This document shows, one piece after another, positions 17,847 to 27,326 of a stretch of DNA of 64,000 nucleotides. Source of the stretch: CAVUCH01 sp963739995 (GTDB taxonomy: Bacteria > Acidobacteriota > Vicinamibacteria > Vicinamibacterales > JAENWD01); the NCBI GenBank assembly GCA_963739995.1, contig CAVUCH010000025.1, forward strand, positions 1-64,000, given 5' to 3'. The notes under the pieces were generated by a model, which saw only the letters and a program-made list of their open reading frames with translations, had not been told where the DNA came from and did no database searches. Each line of letters starts with the position of its first letter. Position 1 is the first letter of the stretch. Made by a program: the position numbers and the translations under genes.

Positions 17847-19364
17847 ATGTCCATGCCTGAACCCATCCGCGTCATGGTCGTCGACGACGACCCGGCAATG
17901 TGCGAATTCCTGATTGATTTCCTCGGACGCCGCGGATACGACGCCGAGCCCGTGCAGACTGCCGAACAGGCGGTTCAGCGCTTCGAGAGTTCGCCCCCTG
18001 CCGCCGTCATCCTCGATCTCGTGATGCCGGGAGAAATGGATGGGCTGGCGGCGCTCGCGGCTTTTCGCAAGATCGACCGCACGGTCCCCGTCCTGGTCCT
18101 GTCGGGCCAGGGTCGCACCGCTACGGTCGTCCAGGCGATGAAGCTTGGCGCGATCGACTTCGTGAGCAAGCCGTTCGAGGAGGCGGATCTCGAAGCGCCC
18201 CTGCTCAGCGCGTTACGCCAGCGCCAGCTGTGCCGTGAAGTGGCGCAGTTGCGCGAGCAACTGCAGGGCGAGGCGCGGCATACCCTGCTCTACGGCCGCA
18301 GCGAGCGGATGGTGAGCATACGGGAGCTGATCGATCGCGTCGCGGACACTGATATCCCGGTGCTGATCTGTGGCGAGAGCGGGACTGGCAAAGAGCTCGT
18401 CGCGCGCGCGTTGTACGCCAAGTCGCGCCGTTGCAACCGGCCGTTCGTGAAGGTGAACTGCCTGGGCCTTCCCGCCGACGTGTTGGAGTCGGAGCTGTTC
18501 GGGTTCGAACGTGGTGCCTTCACTGGCGCGATACAGCACAGGCCGGGCAAGTTCGAGTTCGCGAATCAGGGCACGCTGTTTCTCGATGAGGTCGGGGCGA
18601 TGACGCCCTCACTCCAGGCGAAGCTGCTGCATGTCCTCGAGGATGGCGAGTTCTTGCGGCTGGGTGGAAAGGTCGACGTCCATGTGGATGTTCGCGTGAT
18701 TGCGGCCACCAACCAGCACGTCGATGCAGCCGTCGCCGCGGGGTGCTTCCGTGAGGACCTGTTCGCCCGGCTGAACGAGGTCACCATCGATCTCCCGCCG
18801 CTGCGCGAGCGCCGCGAGGAAATCCCGGCGCTCACCGACTTCTTCATCAAGAAGTACTCGGTGCAGTACAACCGGCCGCTCATCGAGATCACGCCGCCCA
18901 CGTTACAGGCGCTCGTGAATCACGATTGGCCCGGCAACGTGCGGGAGCTCGAGAATCTCGCGAAGCGCGTTGTGGTCCTCGGCAGCGAATCGACGGTGCT
19001 GAAGGACCTGCAGCACGCCGCCGCAGCGTTCCGTCGTCGTCCGGCCGCAGCAACACCGTCGCTGCACCCGATGGCCTTCGAGTCGGTGGGTACATCGGCC
19101 GGCGTGACGGCGAACAGTCCCGTTGTAGCGGTTGCCGCGGCTGCGGGCGTGCCCGTTCCGCCGCCGGTCGCGCCGATCGAGCCCGGCCAGTACTCGCTGA
19201 AGGACATCTCCCGGCACGCCGCCCGCGAGGCGGAGCGGGAGCTGATTCTCCGCATGCTCCAGCACACCCGGTGGAATCGCAAGGAAGCAGCCGAGATCCT
19301 CGGGATCAGCTACAAGGCGCTGCTCTACAAGATCAAGGAAAACGGCTTAGACCGGGCGTTGTAG
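17847..19364 (+). CDS. Sigma-54-dependent response regulator, second copy
   Basis: This 505-aa NtrC-type activator is intact: receiver domain with VVDDDP and VILDLVMPG (Asp near 57), AAA domain with GESGTGKE and GAFTGA, YDWPGNVREL-type HDWPGNVREL, an Ala/Pro/Val-rich linker and a Fis helix-turn-helix (WNRKEAAEILGISYKALL). It is a close paralogue of the regulator upstream but is driven by its own sigma-54 promoter, suggesting a cascade or positive feedback. Starts at GTG 17838 or ATG 17853 are also possible. The export genes follow within a few bases, so it is probably the local EPS activator. Confidence 0.92.
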   Translation: MSMPEPIRVMVVDDDPAMCEFLIDFLGRRGYDAEPVQTAEQAVQRFESSPPAAVILDLVMPGEMDGLAALAAFRKIDRTVPVLVLSGQGRTATVVQAMKLGAIDFVSKPFEEADLEAPLLSALRQRQLCREVAQLREQLQGEARHTLLYGRSERMVSIRELIDRVADTDIPVLICGESGTGKELVARALYAKSRRCNRPFVKVNCLGLPADVLESELFGFERGAFTGAIQHRPGKFEFANQGTLFLDEVGAMTPSLQAKLLHVLEDGEFLRLGGKVDVHVDVRVIAATNQHVDAAVAAGCFREDLFARLNEVTIDLPPLRERREEIPALTDFFIKKYSVQYNRPLIEITPPTLQALVNHDWPGNVRELENLAKRVVVLGSESTVLKDLQHAAAAFRRRPAAATPSLHPMAFESVGTSAGVTANSPVVAVAAAAGVPVPPPVAPIEPGQYSLKDISRHAAREAERELILRMLQHTRWNRKEAAEILGISYKALLYKIKENGLDRAL

Positions 19365-19370
19365 GCAACC

Positions 19371-19850
19371 ATGACGAGTGATTCCCAGATGCAGCCGGGT
19401 TCGCGCGTGCTGGCCCCCGCCTTGTTCGATGCGGTGCTCGAGACCGAGCTGAAACGAGCCGTTCGCGGGCAGAACTTCGTGACGCTGGTGATGATGGACA
19501 CACGGCGCGAGTGGGATGGTCTGATGCTGAGCGCCGACGAGGGCACCCTCGTCGGCCTGGCCGACGTGGTCGGGCGTGAGGTGCGCGACACCGACCCGCT
19601 CGGCCACAACGGACAGGGCGCGCTCGCGTTGCTGCTCATCGACGCGGACTACGAACACTCGACGCGAGTGGTGGACCGGCTCGTGGGCCGGATCGACAGC
19701 CACGAGTTTCCCACACCGCTGCACATCGCCATCGGCGCCGCGTGCTACCCCACACACGCCGTGGATGCCAGCTCGCTCCGGCGACAGGCGAGGGCGCGGC
19801 CGATCGTCAACTGGCGCAGCGGCCCCGAGGCCCGCGCGGAGCGGAGCTGA
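19371..19850 (+). CDS. Degenerate GGDEF-like domain protein
   Basis: The 159-aa protein has the length and secondary-structure landmarks of a GGDEF domain: LKRAVRGQNFVTLVMMD, VGREVRDTDPLG, and IAIGAACYPTHAVDASSLRRQA near the end. In the active-site hairpin the GGDEF signature is replaced by HNGQGALALL, so it cannot make c-di-GMP by the usual mechanism. It may bind a nucleotide or act as a protein partner. It sits 6 bp after the sigma-54 regulator and 5 bp before the polysaccharide export gene, so it is part of the operon. The call rests on the fold pattern only. Confidence 0.6.
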   Translation: MTSDSQMQPGSRVLAPALFDAVLETELKRAVRGQNFVTLVMMDTRREWDGLMLSADEGTLVGLADVVGREVRDTDPLGHNGQGALALLLIDADYEHSTRVVDRLVGRIDSHEFPTPLHIAIGAACYPTHAVDASSLRRQARARPIVNWRSGPEARAERS

Positions 19851-19855
19851 AAGCC

Positions 19856-20590
19856 ATGCCTACACGAATGCTTGTTCTCGTCGCGCTCCTGGCCTCCTCG
19901 GCTGCTCCGTTTGCCGGTGCCCAGACAACGCCCGGCGGCACTCCCGCGCCCGCACCGCAGGCGGGCACACCGCAGACCGCCACACCGCAGGCCGGCACGC
20001 CACAGGCGGCTAGGCCCCAGGCTGACACGGCTGGGCCCAGCGCGCCTGCGGCCACGACGGCGCCGGCCACCTCGACGCCTTCTCCCGGACGACCGGCCGG
20101 GGCGGCGCTGCCGCCGGATTACCGCCTTGCGCTCGGCGACAAGCTGCGCGTCGAGGTCTACAAGGATCCACAACTCTCCCAGTCGCTCCAGGTGCGTCCG
20201 GACGGCAAGATCACGCTGCCGCTCATCGGCGACTTGAACGCCGCGGGCCTCACGTCCATCGAACTGCGCGATCAGATCGCCACCGCGCTCAAGGAGTACG
20301 TCACCAATCCCGTGGTCACCGTGATCGTCGTCGAGACAGTGCCACCGGTCGTTTATGTCATGGGCGAGGTGGCGCATGCCGGGGCTGTGCCGTTGAATGG
20401 CTCGATGTCCGTGCTGCAGGCACTGGCAATGGCCGGCGGCTTCCGAGATTTCGCGAATACGAAGGACATCCGCGTGCTGCGGCGCACACCGCGGGGCGTC
20501 CAGACGATCCCGTTCAATTACAAGTCCGCCGTCAAGGGCGATGGGGAGCCCGTGATGCTGCAACCCGGCGACACGGTCATCGTTCCTTAG
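19856..20590 (+). CDS. Wza-like polysaccharide export protein
   Basis: The 244-aa product has a signal peptide (cleavage near AGA-Q) without a lipobox Cys, a low-complexity Thr/Pro/Gln/Ala linker to about residue 80, then the Poly_export domain (YRLALGDKLRVEVYKDP) and an SLBB domain (VYVMGEVAHAGAVPLNG). It should form the periplasmic/outer-membrane channel for EPS export with the Wzz-like protein two genes on. The absence of a lipidated Cys and of a C-terminal amphipathic helix means it probably relies on the neighbouring beta-barrel to cross the outer membrane. Start 19856 is set by the signal peptide. Confidence 0.9.
   Translation: MPTRMLVLVALLASSAAPFAGAQTTPGGTPAPAPQAGTPQTATPQAGTPQAARPQADTAGPSAPAATTAPATSTPSPGRPAGAALPPDYRLALGDKLRVEVYKDPQLSQSLQVRPDGKITLPLIGDLNAAGLTSIELRDQIATALKEYVTNPVVTVIVVETVPPVVYVMGEVAHAGAVPLNGSMSVLQALAMAGGFRDFANTKDIRVLRRTPRGVQTIPFNYKSAVKGDGEPVMLQPGDTVIVP
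19947..20033. repeat. Low-complexity repeat in Wza linker
   Basis: A GC-rich stretch of imperfect tandem units encodes repeated A-G-T-P-Q-type pentapeptides between the signal peptide and the export domain. It probably forms a flexible spacer and could vary in length between strains by slippage. Confidence 0.55.
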
Positions 20591-20602
20591 GACACGAGGA
20601 CA

Positions 20603-21835
20603 ATGAAGCCTTCGAAGACCGTCGCCGCCGTAGCATGGGCTACCCTGTTCACGGGTGTCCTAGGCTCGTCGGCGGTCGCGCAGTCCAGCGACGAGGGGGC
20701 TTCGGCGATGACCCCGGGCCTGGTGTTCACGCCAACGGTGTCCATCGGGGTCACCTACGACGACAACCCGGTGCTGGCGGGCAGCGGCGCCGAGTCGCCG
20801 GACGACTTCCTGACCAAAGTGCGCCCGGGTGCCGATCTCACGTTCGTACGAAAGCACACCTTTCTCGGGACGGGGTACCGCGGCTCGATTCAGCGGTACC
20901 GCACTCTGGACGAGTACGACAATTACGCCCAGGGCGGCTACGTCGAGTTGCGCCACCAGGCCTCGCGGCGGGTGACGCTGTCCGTCCGTGACAACGCCAG
21001 CGTGTCGCCCACGACTGACATGGTGGAGGTCGCGGGGGTCCCTTTCACCCGCACCGGCACACGATCGAACGACCTCAATGCCACGCTGAATGCGTCGGCC
21101 ACCAAACGGTTGCAGCTCTCGGGCACCTACCACTTCCAGTGGTTCGAGTTCGACCGCTCTGACGACCCGGTGTCTTCGGTGCTGCAGGGTGGCCGCTCGC
21201 ACAGCGTGACCGTGGACGCACGGCAGTCGCTGACCTCGCGCCTGAAGGTAGGCGGCGACTACACTATTCAGCGCGCCAACACTGGTGAGCCGCCGCTCGA
21301 TCCCGGCGGACCGCCGCTGCCGGGGTCGGCCTTTACGATTCAGAACGCCGAAGCGAGCGTGTCGTACCAGGTCACGTCGACGATCGAAGTCGATGCCGGC
21401 GGCGGCGTGTCGTACCTGGCGATCCCAGGCGAGCCGACGCGCACCGGTCCAGCCACCCACCTGTCGCTCACCAAGCGGACCGAGCATGCGTCGCTGAGCG
21501 TAAGTGCCAGGCGATCGTTCGTGCCCGCCTTCGGGTTCGGGGGCAGTATGAGCAACCAGGAAGTGGTCGCCTCGGTGCATGCCCCCTTCTCCCGCAACAG
21601 GGCCTACGTGGATGGCCGCGTCTCCTGGCGCGACAGCGAGCCGGTGCTCGAGAGCGAGCTGCGCCTTCGGGGTCTGTGGCTGCAGACGAACGTCGGCTAT
21701 GCGTTCCAGCGTTGGCTGCGGCTGGAGGCGTTTTACGACGGCACCTTCCAGGACACGCGGATTGCCGGCGGCCGCATCAATCGCAACCAGATTGGCGTGC
21801 AGGTCATCACGGCGCACCCCATGAGGCTGAAGTAG
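20603..21835 (+). CDS. Outer-membrane beta-barrel of the EPS locus
   Basis: The 410-aa protein has a signal peptide (VLGSSAVAQ) and then alternating hydrophobic/polar strands throughout, with many Tyr, Thr and Ser and a periodic pattern typical of an 18- to 20-strand barrel. Similar proteins are found in exosortase-associated EPS loci (EpsL or PEP-CTERM-system outer-membrane type) between the export and chain-length genes, as here. It probably forms the outer-membrane exit for the polysaccharide. It ends directly before the next start codon. No catalytic motif is visible. Confidence 0.75.
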   Translation: MKPSKTVAAVAWATLFTGVLGSSAVAQSSDEGASAMTPGLVFTPTVSIGVTYDDNPVLAGSGAESPDDFLTKVRPGADLTFVRKHTFLGTGYRGSIQRYRTLDEYDNYAQGGYVELRHQASRRVTLSVRDNASVSPTTDMVEVAGVPFTRTGTRSNDLNATLNASATKRLQLSGTYHFQWFEFDRSDDPVSSVLQGGRSHSVTVDARQSLTSRLKVGGDYTIQRANTGEPPLDPGGPPLPGSAFTIQNAEASVSYQVTSTIEVDAGGGVSYLAIPGEPTRTGPATHLSLTKRTEHASLSVSARRSFVPAFGFGGSMSNQEVVASVHAPFSRNRAYVDGRVSWRDSEPVLESELRLRGLWLQTNVGYAFQRWLRLEAFYDGTFQDTRIAGGRINRNQIGVQVITAHPMRLK

Positions 21836-23278
21836 ATGGCTACCTTCCACCCGCTCGACTACCTCTCGCTGGTACGCCGCCGCAAGTGGTGGATCATCGT
21901 GCCGGCCGTCCTGTGCTTCGTGGGCACGGCGTTGCTGGCCGTCTTCCTGCCGCGCATCTACCGCTCGGCCGCGACGATCACGGTGTCGTCTCCTGCCATC
22001 TCCACCGAGGTGCTGAAGCAGGCGGGGCTTTCGGGGGACGAGCGCATACGCGCGATCTCGCAGCAGCTCCTGAGCCGCGCGGTACTGGAGCAGGTGGTGC
22101 GCGCCGAGCACCTGGCACCGGACGGCAACATCGACGCCGCGGTCGACCGGCTCCTGCAACCCAATCGCATCAAGGTGGAGCCGACAGCACTGCTGAAGCA
22201 GGTGTCGCGCGAGGGCCTGCAGCTGGATGCTTTTCTGCTCTCGTACGCGGGCCCGACACCCGGGGAGGCGCAGCGTGTGGCCGACACCCTCGCCCGTGTC
22301 TTCGTGGAGGCCAGCTCACGGACGCGCGAGGCGCGTGCGGAAGACACCTCCGCGTTCATCGCCGCTCAGCTTGCCGCGAGCAAGACACGCCTCGATCAGA
22401 TCGAGGGGCGGCTCCGCACGGCCAAGGAATCCTACATGGGCCGCCTGCCGGAGCAGACGCAGTCGAACCTGAGCATCGCCGCCGGCACGCGGCAGCAGCT
22501 CGAGTCGACGGCGATCGCGCTGCGGGGCGAGCAGGACCGGCTGTCGATGATCGAGCGGCAGATCGACGCGATGAAGCAGGGCGCCGGCGACATCGCGTTG
22601 TCGCCGGGGCGGGGGACGATGTCGATCGGCCAGGCGCGCGTGGTGCAGCTGCAGCAGGAGCTCGCGAACGCACGCGGCGTGTACACCGAGAAGCATCCCG
22701 AGATTCAACGCCTCCAGGAGGACCTCGCCGCTGCGAAGCGCGACGCGGCGGCAGAACGCGAGCGCCCGGAGGAGGATCGGCTGCAGTCCTTGCAGCTGGA
22801 CTCCGGATACCGCCAACTGCTGGCCGACCGCGAAACCGCGCGGCTGCGCGTGCGCGACCTGCAGCGGGCGGAGACCCAGATGCGTGCGCAGGTGGCATCC
22901 TACCAGTCGCGGGTCGAGGCGGCGCCGATGGTGGAACAGCAACTGGCGTCGCTGCAGCGCGAGTATGACCTGGAGAAAAAGCAATACGGCGACCTCAGCG
23001 GCAAGCTGCAGTCGGCGGAGCTCGCCGAGAACCTGGAGCGTCGCCGCGGCGGTGAGCAGTTCCAGGTGCTCTACGCTGCCTACGTGCCCCGCGAGCCGGA
23101 GTCGCCGAATGTGATGCGGCTGCTGCTGCTCGGCGTTGCCCTGGGCGTCGGACTCGGAGGCGCGTCTGCGGTGGCCCGCGAATACCTCGACCGGTCCGTG
23201 CATGACATGCGGGGGCTGCAGGCGGAGTTCGATGTGCCCGTGCTTGGGGAGATCTCCCGCATCTCCCGCGCATCATGA
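21836..23278 (+). CDS. Wzz-type chain length determinant protein
   Basis: The 480-aa product has an N-terminal membrane helix (WWIIVPAVLCFVGTALLAVF), a long periplasmic coiled-coil region rich in Glu, Arg and Gln (about 150-400), and a second membrane segment near residue 430 (VMRLLLLGVALGVGLGG). This is the PCP-2a layout that regulates polymer length and pairs with a BY-kinase. Its ATG follows the previous stop immediately. The tail ends with the FDVPVLGEISRI element that links to the kinase encoded next. Confidence 0.9.
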   Translation: MATFHPLDYLSLVRRRKWWIIVPAVLCFVGTALLAVFLPRIYRSAATITVSSPAISTEVLKQAGLSGDERIRAISQQLLSRAVLEQVVRAEHLAPDGNIDAAVDRLLQPNRIKVEPTALLKQVSREGLQLDAFLLSYAGPTPGEAQRVADTLARVFVEASSRTREARAEDTSAFIAAQLAASKTRLDQIEGRLRTAKESYMGRLPEQTQSNLSIAAGTRQQLESTAIALRGEQDRLSMIERQIDAMKQGAGDIALSPGRGTMSIGQARVVQLQQELANARGVYTEKHPEIQRLQEDLAAAKRDAAAERERPEEDRLQSLQLDSGYRQLLADRETARLRVRDLQRAETQMRAQVASYQSRVEAAPMVEQQLASLQREYDLEKKQYGDLSGKLQSAELAENLERRRGGEQFQVLYAAYVPREPESPNVMRLLLLGVALGVGLGGASAVAREYLDRSVHDMRGLQAEFDVPVLGEISRISRAS

Positions 23279-23291
23279 GGAAGGGCGGACG

Positions 23292-24192
23292 ATGAGCCGG
23301 ATCCAAGACATCCTCAGCAAGGCGGAGCGCGACGGCAACGTGCGACATACGCACGCTGGAGACGCCCGTCAGGCACCGGCGGCCGACAGGGCGGCCGGCG
23401 CGTTGCCGCACCCCGCGCCGCGCCGCGTGGAGCGTCGCGCCGAGCCGGAGGGCCGCGCCCTGCCTGAGGCACTGCGCGAAGTGGCGTCCTCCGGCTTCGA
23501 CCCGCTGCTCGTGGCCGCCAGCGCCCCGCATTCACTGGCCGCCGAGCAGTACCCGAACCCTCCGCACCCGGCTGGTGCTGCTGGAGGAGGGGCGCCTGCG
23601 CCGTGTGCTGCTCGTCAGCAGCCCGGCTAAAGGGGACGGGAAATCAATCACAGCGGCCAACCTGGCGCTCACGATGGCGCAGGAGTTCAACCGGAGGGTC
23701 GTCCTGGTCGACGCCGACTTGCGTCGGCCGGCGTTACAGGCCCTGTTCGGGATCCCTGACCGGCCGGGCCTCGTGGACGTGCTCGGCGGGAGCGCCTCTC
23801 TCGAGGACGCACTCGTGCTGCTGCCCGACGTGCACCTGGCGGTACTGCCCGCGGGGCTCGCTCCCGCGCAGCCCGCGGAATTGCTTGGCTCGGCGGCCAT
23901 GCGCCGCACTCTCGAGGCGCTTCGCTCACGGTTCGATCGCGTCATTCTCGACGTGCCCCCCGTGCTTCCCCTGGCGGACGTGGGTGTGCTCGCGCCGCAG
24001 TGTGATGGCGTGCTGCTGGTGGTGCGGGCGGGCGTCACGCCGAAGCCGCTCATCGAGCGGGCCCTCAACACCTTCGATGAGGAGCGGCTGCTTGGCGTAG
24101 TCCTCAACGAATCTGGCGCAGGGGAGCCGGAGTACGGATACGCGGGCTATGACGCGAGCTACTCCGGTCCAGCCGTCGACGGGGCACAGTAA
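23292..24192 (+). CDS. BY-kinase, tyrosine autokinase of EPS synthesis (frame break at 23553)
   Basis: The product is about 299 aa. A disordered N-terminus (MSRIQDILSKAERDG) is followed by AAEQYRTLRTRL, the Walker A variant AKGDGKS, Walker A' VVLVDADLRRP and Walker B VILDVPPV. The Tyr cluster near the C-terminus (EYGYAGYDASY) is the autophosphorylation tail. BY-kinases cycle between phosphorylated and free states to control Wzz and polymerisation. An extra C in the CCC run at 23552-23554 breaks the frame inside AAEQYRT; removing it restores the motif. It lies 13 bp after the Wzz-like gene. Confidence 0.87.
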
Positions 24193-24204
24193 CGAGCGAG
24201 TTCC

Positions 24205-25579
24205 ATGCGCGTGTTCAACCGGTCCGTGTCGCCACGAGGGCTCACCGTCTTCGCGTTCGAGCTGGTGCTCATCGTGGGTTCGGGTCCTGTACGCGATGCA
24301 CCTGCATGGCGGCGTCGACACCCCCGGCGCGATCGGGAAGGTTCTGTTCATCACCGCGCTCTGCCAGCTGTCGTTCTACTTTCACGACCTCTACGACTTG
24401 ACCGTGGTCAATTCCCGCCGCGAGCTGCTGGTGCGCCTCCTGCAGGCAAGCGGCGCCGCATCGTTGCTACTTGCCGCGCTCTACCTCATCTTTCCCCGGC
24501 TGATCATCGGCCATGGCGTGCTCGCCTCGTCGGTGCTCTTCATCGTCGTGGCGATCGTGGTCTGGCGGCTGCTCTTCCTGCAGGTGGCCAGCGCCCGCGG
24601 GTTGCAGGAGCACGTGCTCATCATCGGCACCAGTGCGGGCGCGCGCACCGTGGTGCGCGAGGTGCTCGATCAGTACGACTACGCGTACAAGATCGTGGGA
24701 TTCGTCGATGACGATCCCGCGATGCTCGGAAAAAGCATCGTCAACCCGAAAGTGATCGGCACCACCGCCGACATCGTGCGGCTGGTCCGCGAGCAGCGGG
24801 TGAATCGCATCATCGTCGGCCTCGCCGATCGCCGCGGGACGATGCCAATCGGGGAGCTGCTCGAGGCGAAGCTGCAGGGCGTACGCATCGAGGAGCCGGA
24901 AACCACGTACGAGCGGCTCACGGGCAAGATCATGCTCGGCGAGCTGAAGCCCAGCTGGCTCATCTTTTCGGACGGCTTCCGCGCCCGGAAGCTCACACGT
25001 GCCGCCAAGCGGGTCGTCGACGTGGTGCTGTCGATCGTCGGGATGGTTCTGGCCGCACCGCTGATGGCGCTCACGGCGATTGCCGTGCGCCTCGATACCC
25101 CGGGACCAGTCGTGTACGCGCAGGAACGTGTCGGCGAACACGGGCGCAGGTTCATGGTGTACAAGTTCCGCTCGATGCGCACGGACGCCGAGCGCGGCGG
25201 CACACCCATCTGGGCCCGCGACCAGGATGACCGGATCACGCGCGTCGGCCGCGTCATCCGCACGACGCGCCTCGACGAAATCCCGCAGCTCTGGAACGTG
25301 CTGCGCGGCGACATGAGCTTTGTGGGTCCGCGCCCCGAGCGGCCGTTCTTCGTGGAACAGCTGGCGGAGGCCATCCCGTTCTACCGCCAGCGGCATGCCG
25401 TGAAGCCAGGCGTGACCGGGTGGGCGCAGGTGCGGTACCGCTACGGCGCATCAATCGAGGACGCGCGGGAGAAGCTGCGCTACGACCTCTACTACATCAA
25501 GCACATGTCCATCGTCTTCGACCTGACGATCGTCTTCGACACGGTCAAGGTCATTCTCCTCCGGAAGGGCGCGCAGTGA
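24205..25579 (+). CDS. Polyprenyl-phosphate sugar-1-phosphate transferase (frame break near 24282)
   Basis: This about 458-aa enzyme has four N-terminal membrane helices, a CoA-binding-like Rossmann region (VLIIGTSAGARTVV), a fifth helix and the C-terminal bacterial sugar transferase domain with KRVVDVVLS, YKFRSMRTDAE and TTRLDEIPQLWNVLRGDMSFVGPRPE. It starts EPS assembly by moving a sugar-1-phosphate onto undecaprenyl phosphate at the inner face of the membrane. An extra G near 24276-24284 separates the first 25 residues from the rest. It overlaps the flippase start by GTGA. Confidence 0.9.
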
Positions 25580-27150
25580 GCACACCGCAGGATGCGCGTA
25601 CGTGGGGAACCGACGACCGGCAGCTCACCCTCGTTGCACGCAATGTGTCGACCCGTTATCTCGCGATCGCCACGGATGGCGCAATCGGCCTCATGATGAT
25701 GCCCTTCAACGTGGCGCATCTGGGACAGTCCGCATATGGGCTCTGGGCGCTGACGACGACGATTACGATGTACTTTTCGGTGCTCGATTTCGGGTACGGC
25801 GGCGCACTCGTCAAGTTCGTCGCGCAGTACCGCGCGCGACGCGACCGCCAGGCGCTGAACGAGATCCTGAGCACGATGTGCGTGCTGGTGACGGGGGTCG
25901 GCCTGTTCACGTTTCTCGTGACCTCCGGCATCGCGTGGCAGTTCGGGCGGCTGTTCAATGTCAGCGACGATCAGATCCGCACGGGCCAGCATCTCCTCCT
26001 GCTGACCGGCGGCTACATCGCCGTCCGGTTCGCCACCAGCATCTTCGGCGCGGTGGTGTTTGGATTTCAGCGGAGTTACCTGAACAATGTCATCAGTATC
26101 GTGTCTTCGATCGCGGTCGCGCTCGTCAACGTGCTGGTGCTCACGCGGGGAGGCGACCTTGTCGCGCTGGTGATCGCGACCACGGCGACGCGAGTGGTCA
26201 CGCTCGCCGGGTTCGTGATCACGGGGTATCTGGTGTATCCGGGCCTGCTCGTGAGGCCGCATCTGTTCAGACGGGAGCGGTTGCGGGAGGTCACCGGCTT
26301 CAGCCTCTACATGCTGGTTCTCGACTGGTCGGCGAAGTTGAACTATGCAAGCGACGCGCTCGTGATTGGCGCGATGCTGAGCACGTCTGCCGTGGCCGTG
26401 TGGATGGTCGGCCAGCGGCTCGCGGGGGTGTCGCTGTCGCTCACCAGCCAATTGACTGGCTCGCTGTTCCCGTTCGTGGTCGACAGTGACGCGTCGGCCC
26501 GTCTCGACCGGTTGCGCCTGATCATGCTCCATGGCACGTCACTCTCGCTCGGATTTGCCGTGCCGGTGTGCATCGGGCTCTCGATAACGGCAGGCCCGAT
26601 CATTGCGGCATGGGTCGGGCCGTCGTTCCAAGACAGCGTCATCGTCACCCAGCTGCTGCTGGCAGTGGTGCTGGTGCGTGTCGGCCTCGGCAGCGCGAAC
26701 GTGATCCTCAAGGGCGCCGGCCAGCACCGCTTGCTGGCGGTGACGAATGCGACGACCGCGGCGGTGAACGTGCCGCTCAGCGTCGTGCTCATCGGTCCCT
26801 TCGGGCTGGCCGGCGTGGCCGTCGGGACCCTCGTACCGGTCGTCGTCGCGGGAGCACTGGTGATTTTTCCACACGCCTGCCGCCGGGTGGGGCTGCCTGC
26901 GTCTACGGTGCTGCGCCAGGCCGTCTGGCCTGCCATCTGGCCGGTTGTCGGGCTGATCGCGGTCATCGAAGTTGGCCTGCCATTCGCTGGCTCGAGGCTC
27001 GGAGGCCTCGGGGCGTTGCTCGTCCTCGCGGGACTCGTATATGAGGCGCTCTTCGTCAGTTTCGCCATCGCTCCGGAAGAGCGCCGGATCTACTGGTCGA
27101 AGCTGAGTCAGCTGACGCGCAGAGACGCGGCCCGGCCGGCAGCTGCGTAG
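25576..27150 (+). CDS. Wzx-type polysaccharide flippase
   Basis: The protein (524 aa, from GTG 25576 overlapping the previous stop) has 12-14 membrane helices across its length and the MATE/polysaccharide-synthase layout, with Arg- and Asp-containing short loops such as SVLDFGYGGALVKFVAQYRAR. It should flip lipid-linked repeat units to the periplasmic face for polymerisation. Family and place next to the initiating transferase agree. No family-wide catalytic motif exists, so the call rests on topology and context. Confidence 0.85.
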   Translation: MSTPQDARTWGTDDRQLTLVARNVSTRYLAIATDGAIGLMMMPFNVAHLGQSAYGLWALTTTITMYFSVLDFGYGGALVKFVAQYRARRDRQALNEILSTMCVLVTGVGLFTFLVTSGIAWQFGRLFNVSDDQIRTGQHLLLLTGGYIAVRFATSIFGAVVFGFQRSYLNNVISIVSSIAVALVNVLVLTRGGDLVALVIATTATRVVTLAGFVITGYLVYPGLLVRPHLFRRERLREVTGFSLYMLVLDWSAKLNYASDALVIGAMLSTSAVAVWMVGQRLAGVSLSLTSQLTGSLFPFVVDSDASARLDRLRLIMLHGTSLSLGFAVPVCIGLSITAGPIIAAWVGPSFQDSVIVTQLLLAVVLVRVGLGSANVILKGAGQHRLLAVTNATTAAVNVPLSVVLIGPFGLAGVAVGTLVPVVVAGALVIFPHACRRVGLPASTVLRQAVWPAIWPVVGLIAVIEVGLPFAGSRLGGLGALLVLAGLVYEALFVSFAIAPEERRIYWSKLSQLTRRDAARPAAA

Positions 27151-27196
27151 CCTGGCCACCGTTGGGGGCGCACGCCGGCGCGCCTGATTGCCCGGA

Positions 27197-27212
27197 TGGC
27201 ACGCACTCTGCT
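27197..27212 (+). promoter_or_regulatory. Probable sigma-54 promoter
   Basis: TGGCACGCACTCTGCT has the -24 box in full and one mismatch in the -12 box (CTGC for TTGC), with GG at 27198-27199 and GC at 27210-27211. The AATGACGGAA element lies just downstream at 27225-27234. It would drive the ATPase-dehydrogenase-glycosyltransferase operon starting at 27327. Confidence 0.6.
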
Positions 27213-27326
27213 GTATGGATGGGAAATGACGGAACGGCCAGTTGCGTATCGCGCGGCGAGTCGGCCGGTACAGTGCTGCCCGACCGACCGAGATCGGGTG
27301 CTTGCCGGGCCGGAGGGCCGATAGCG

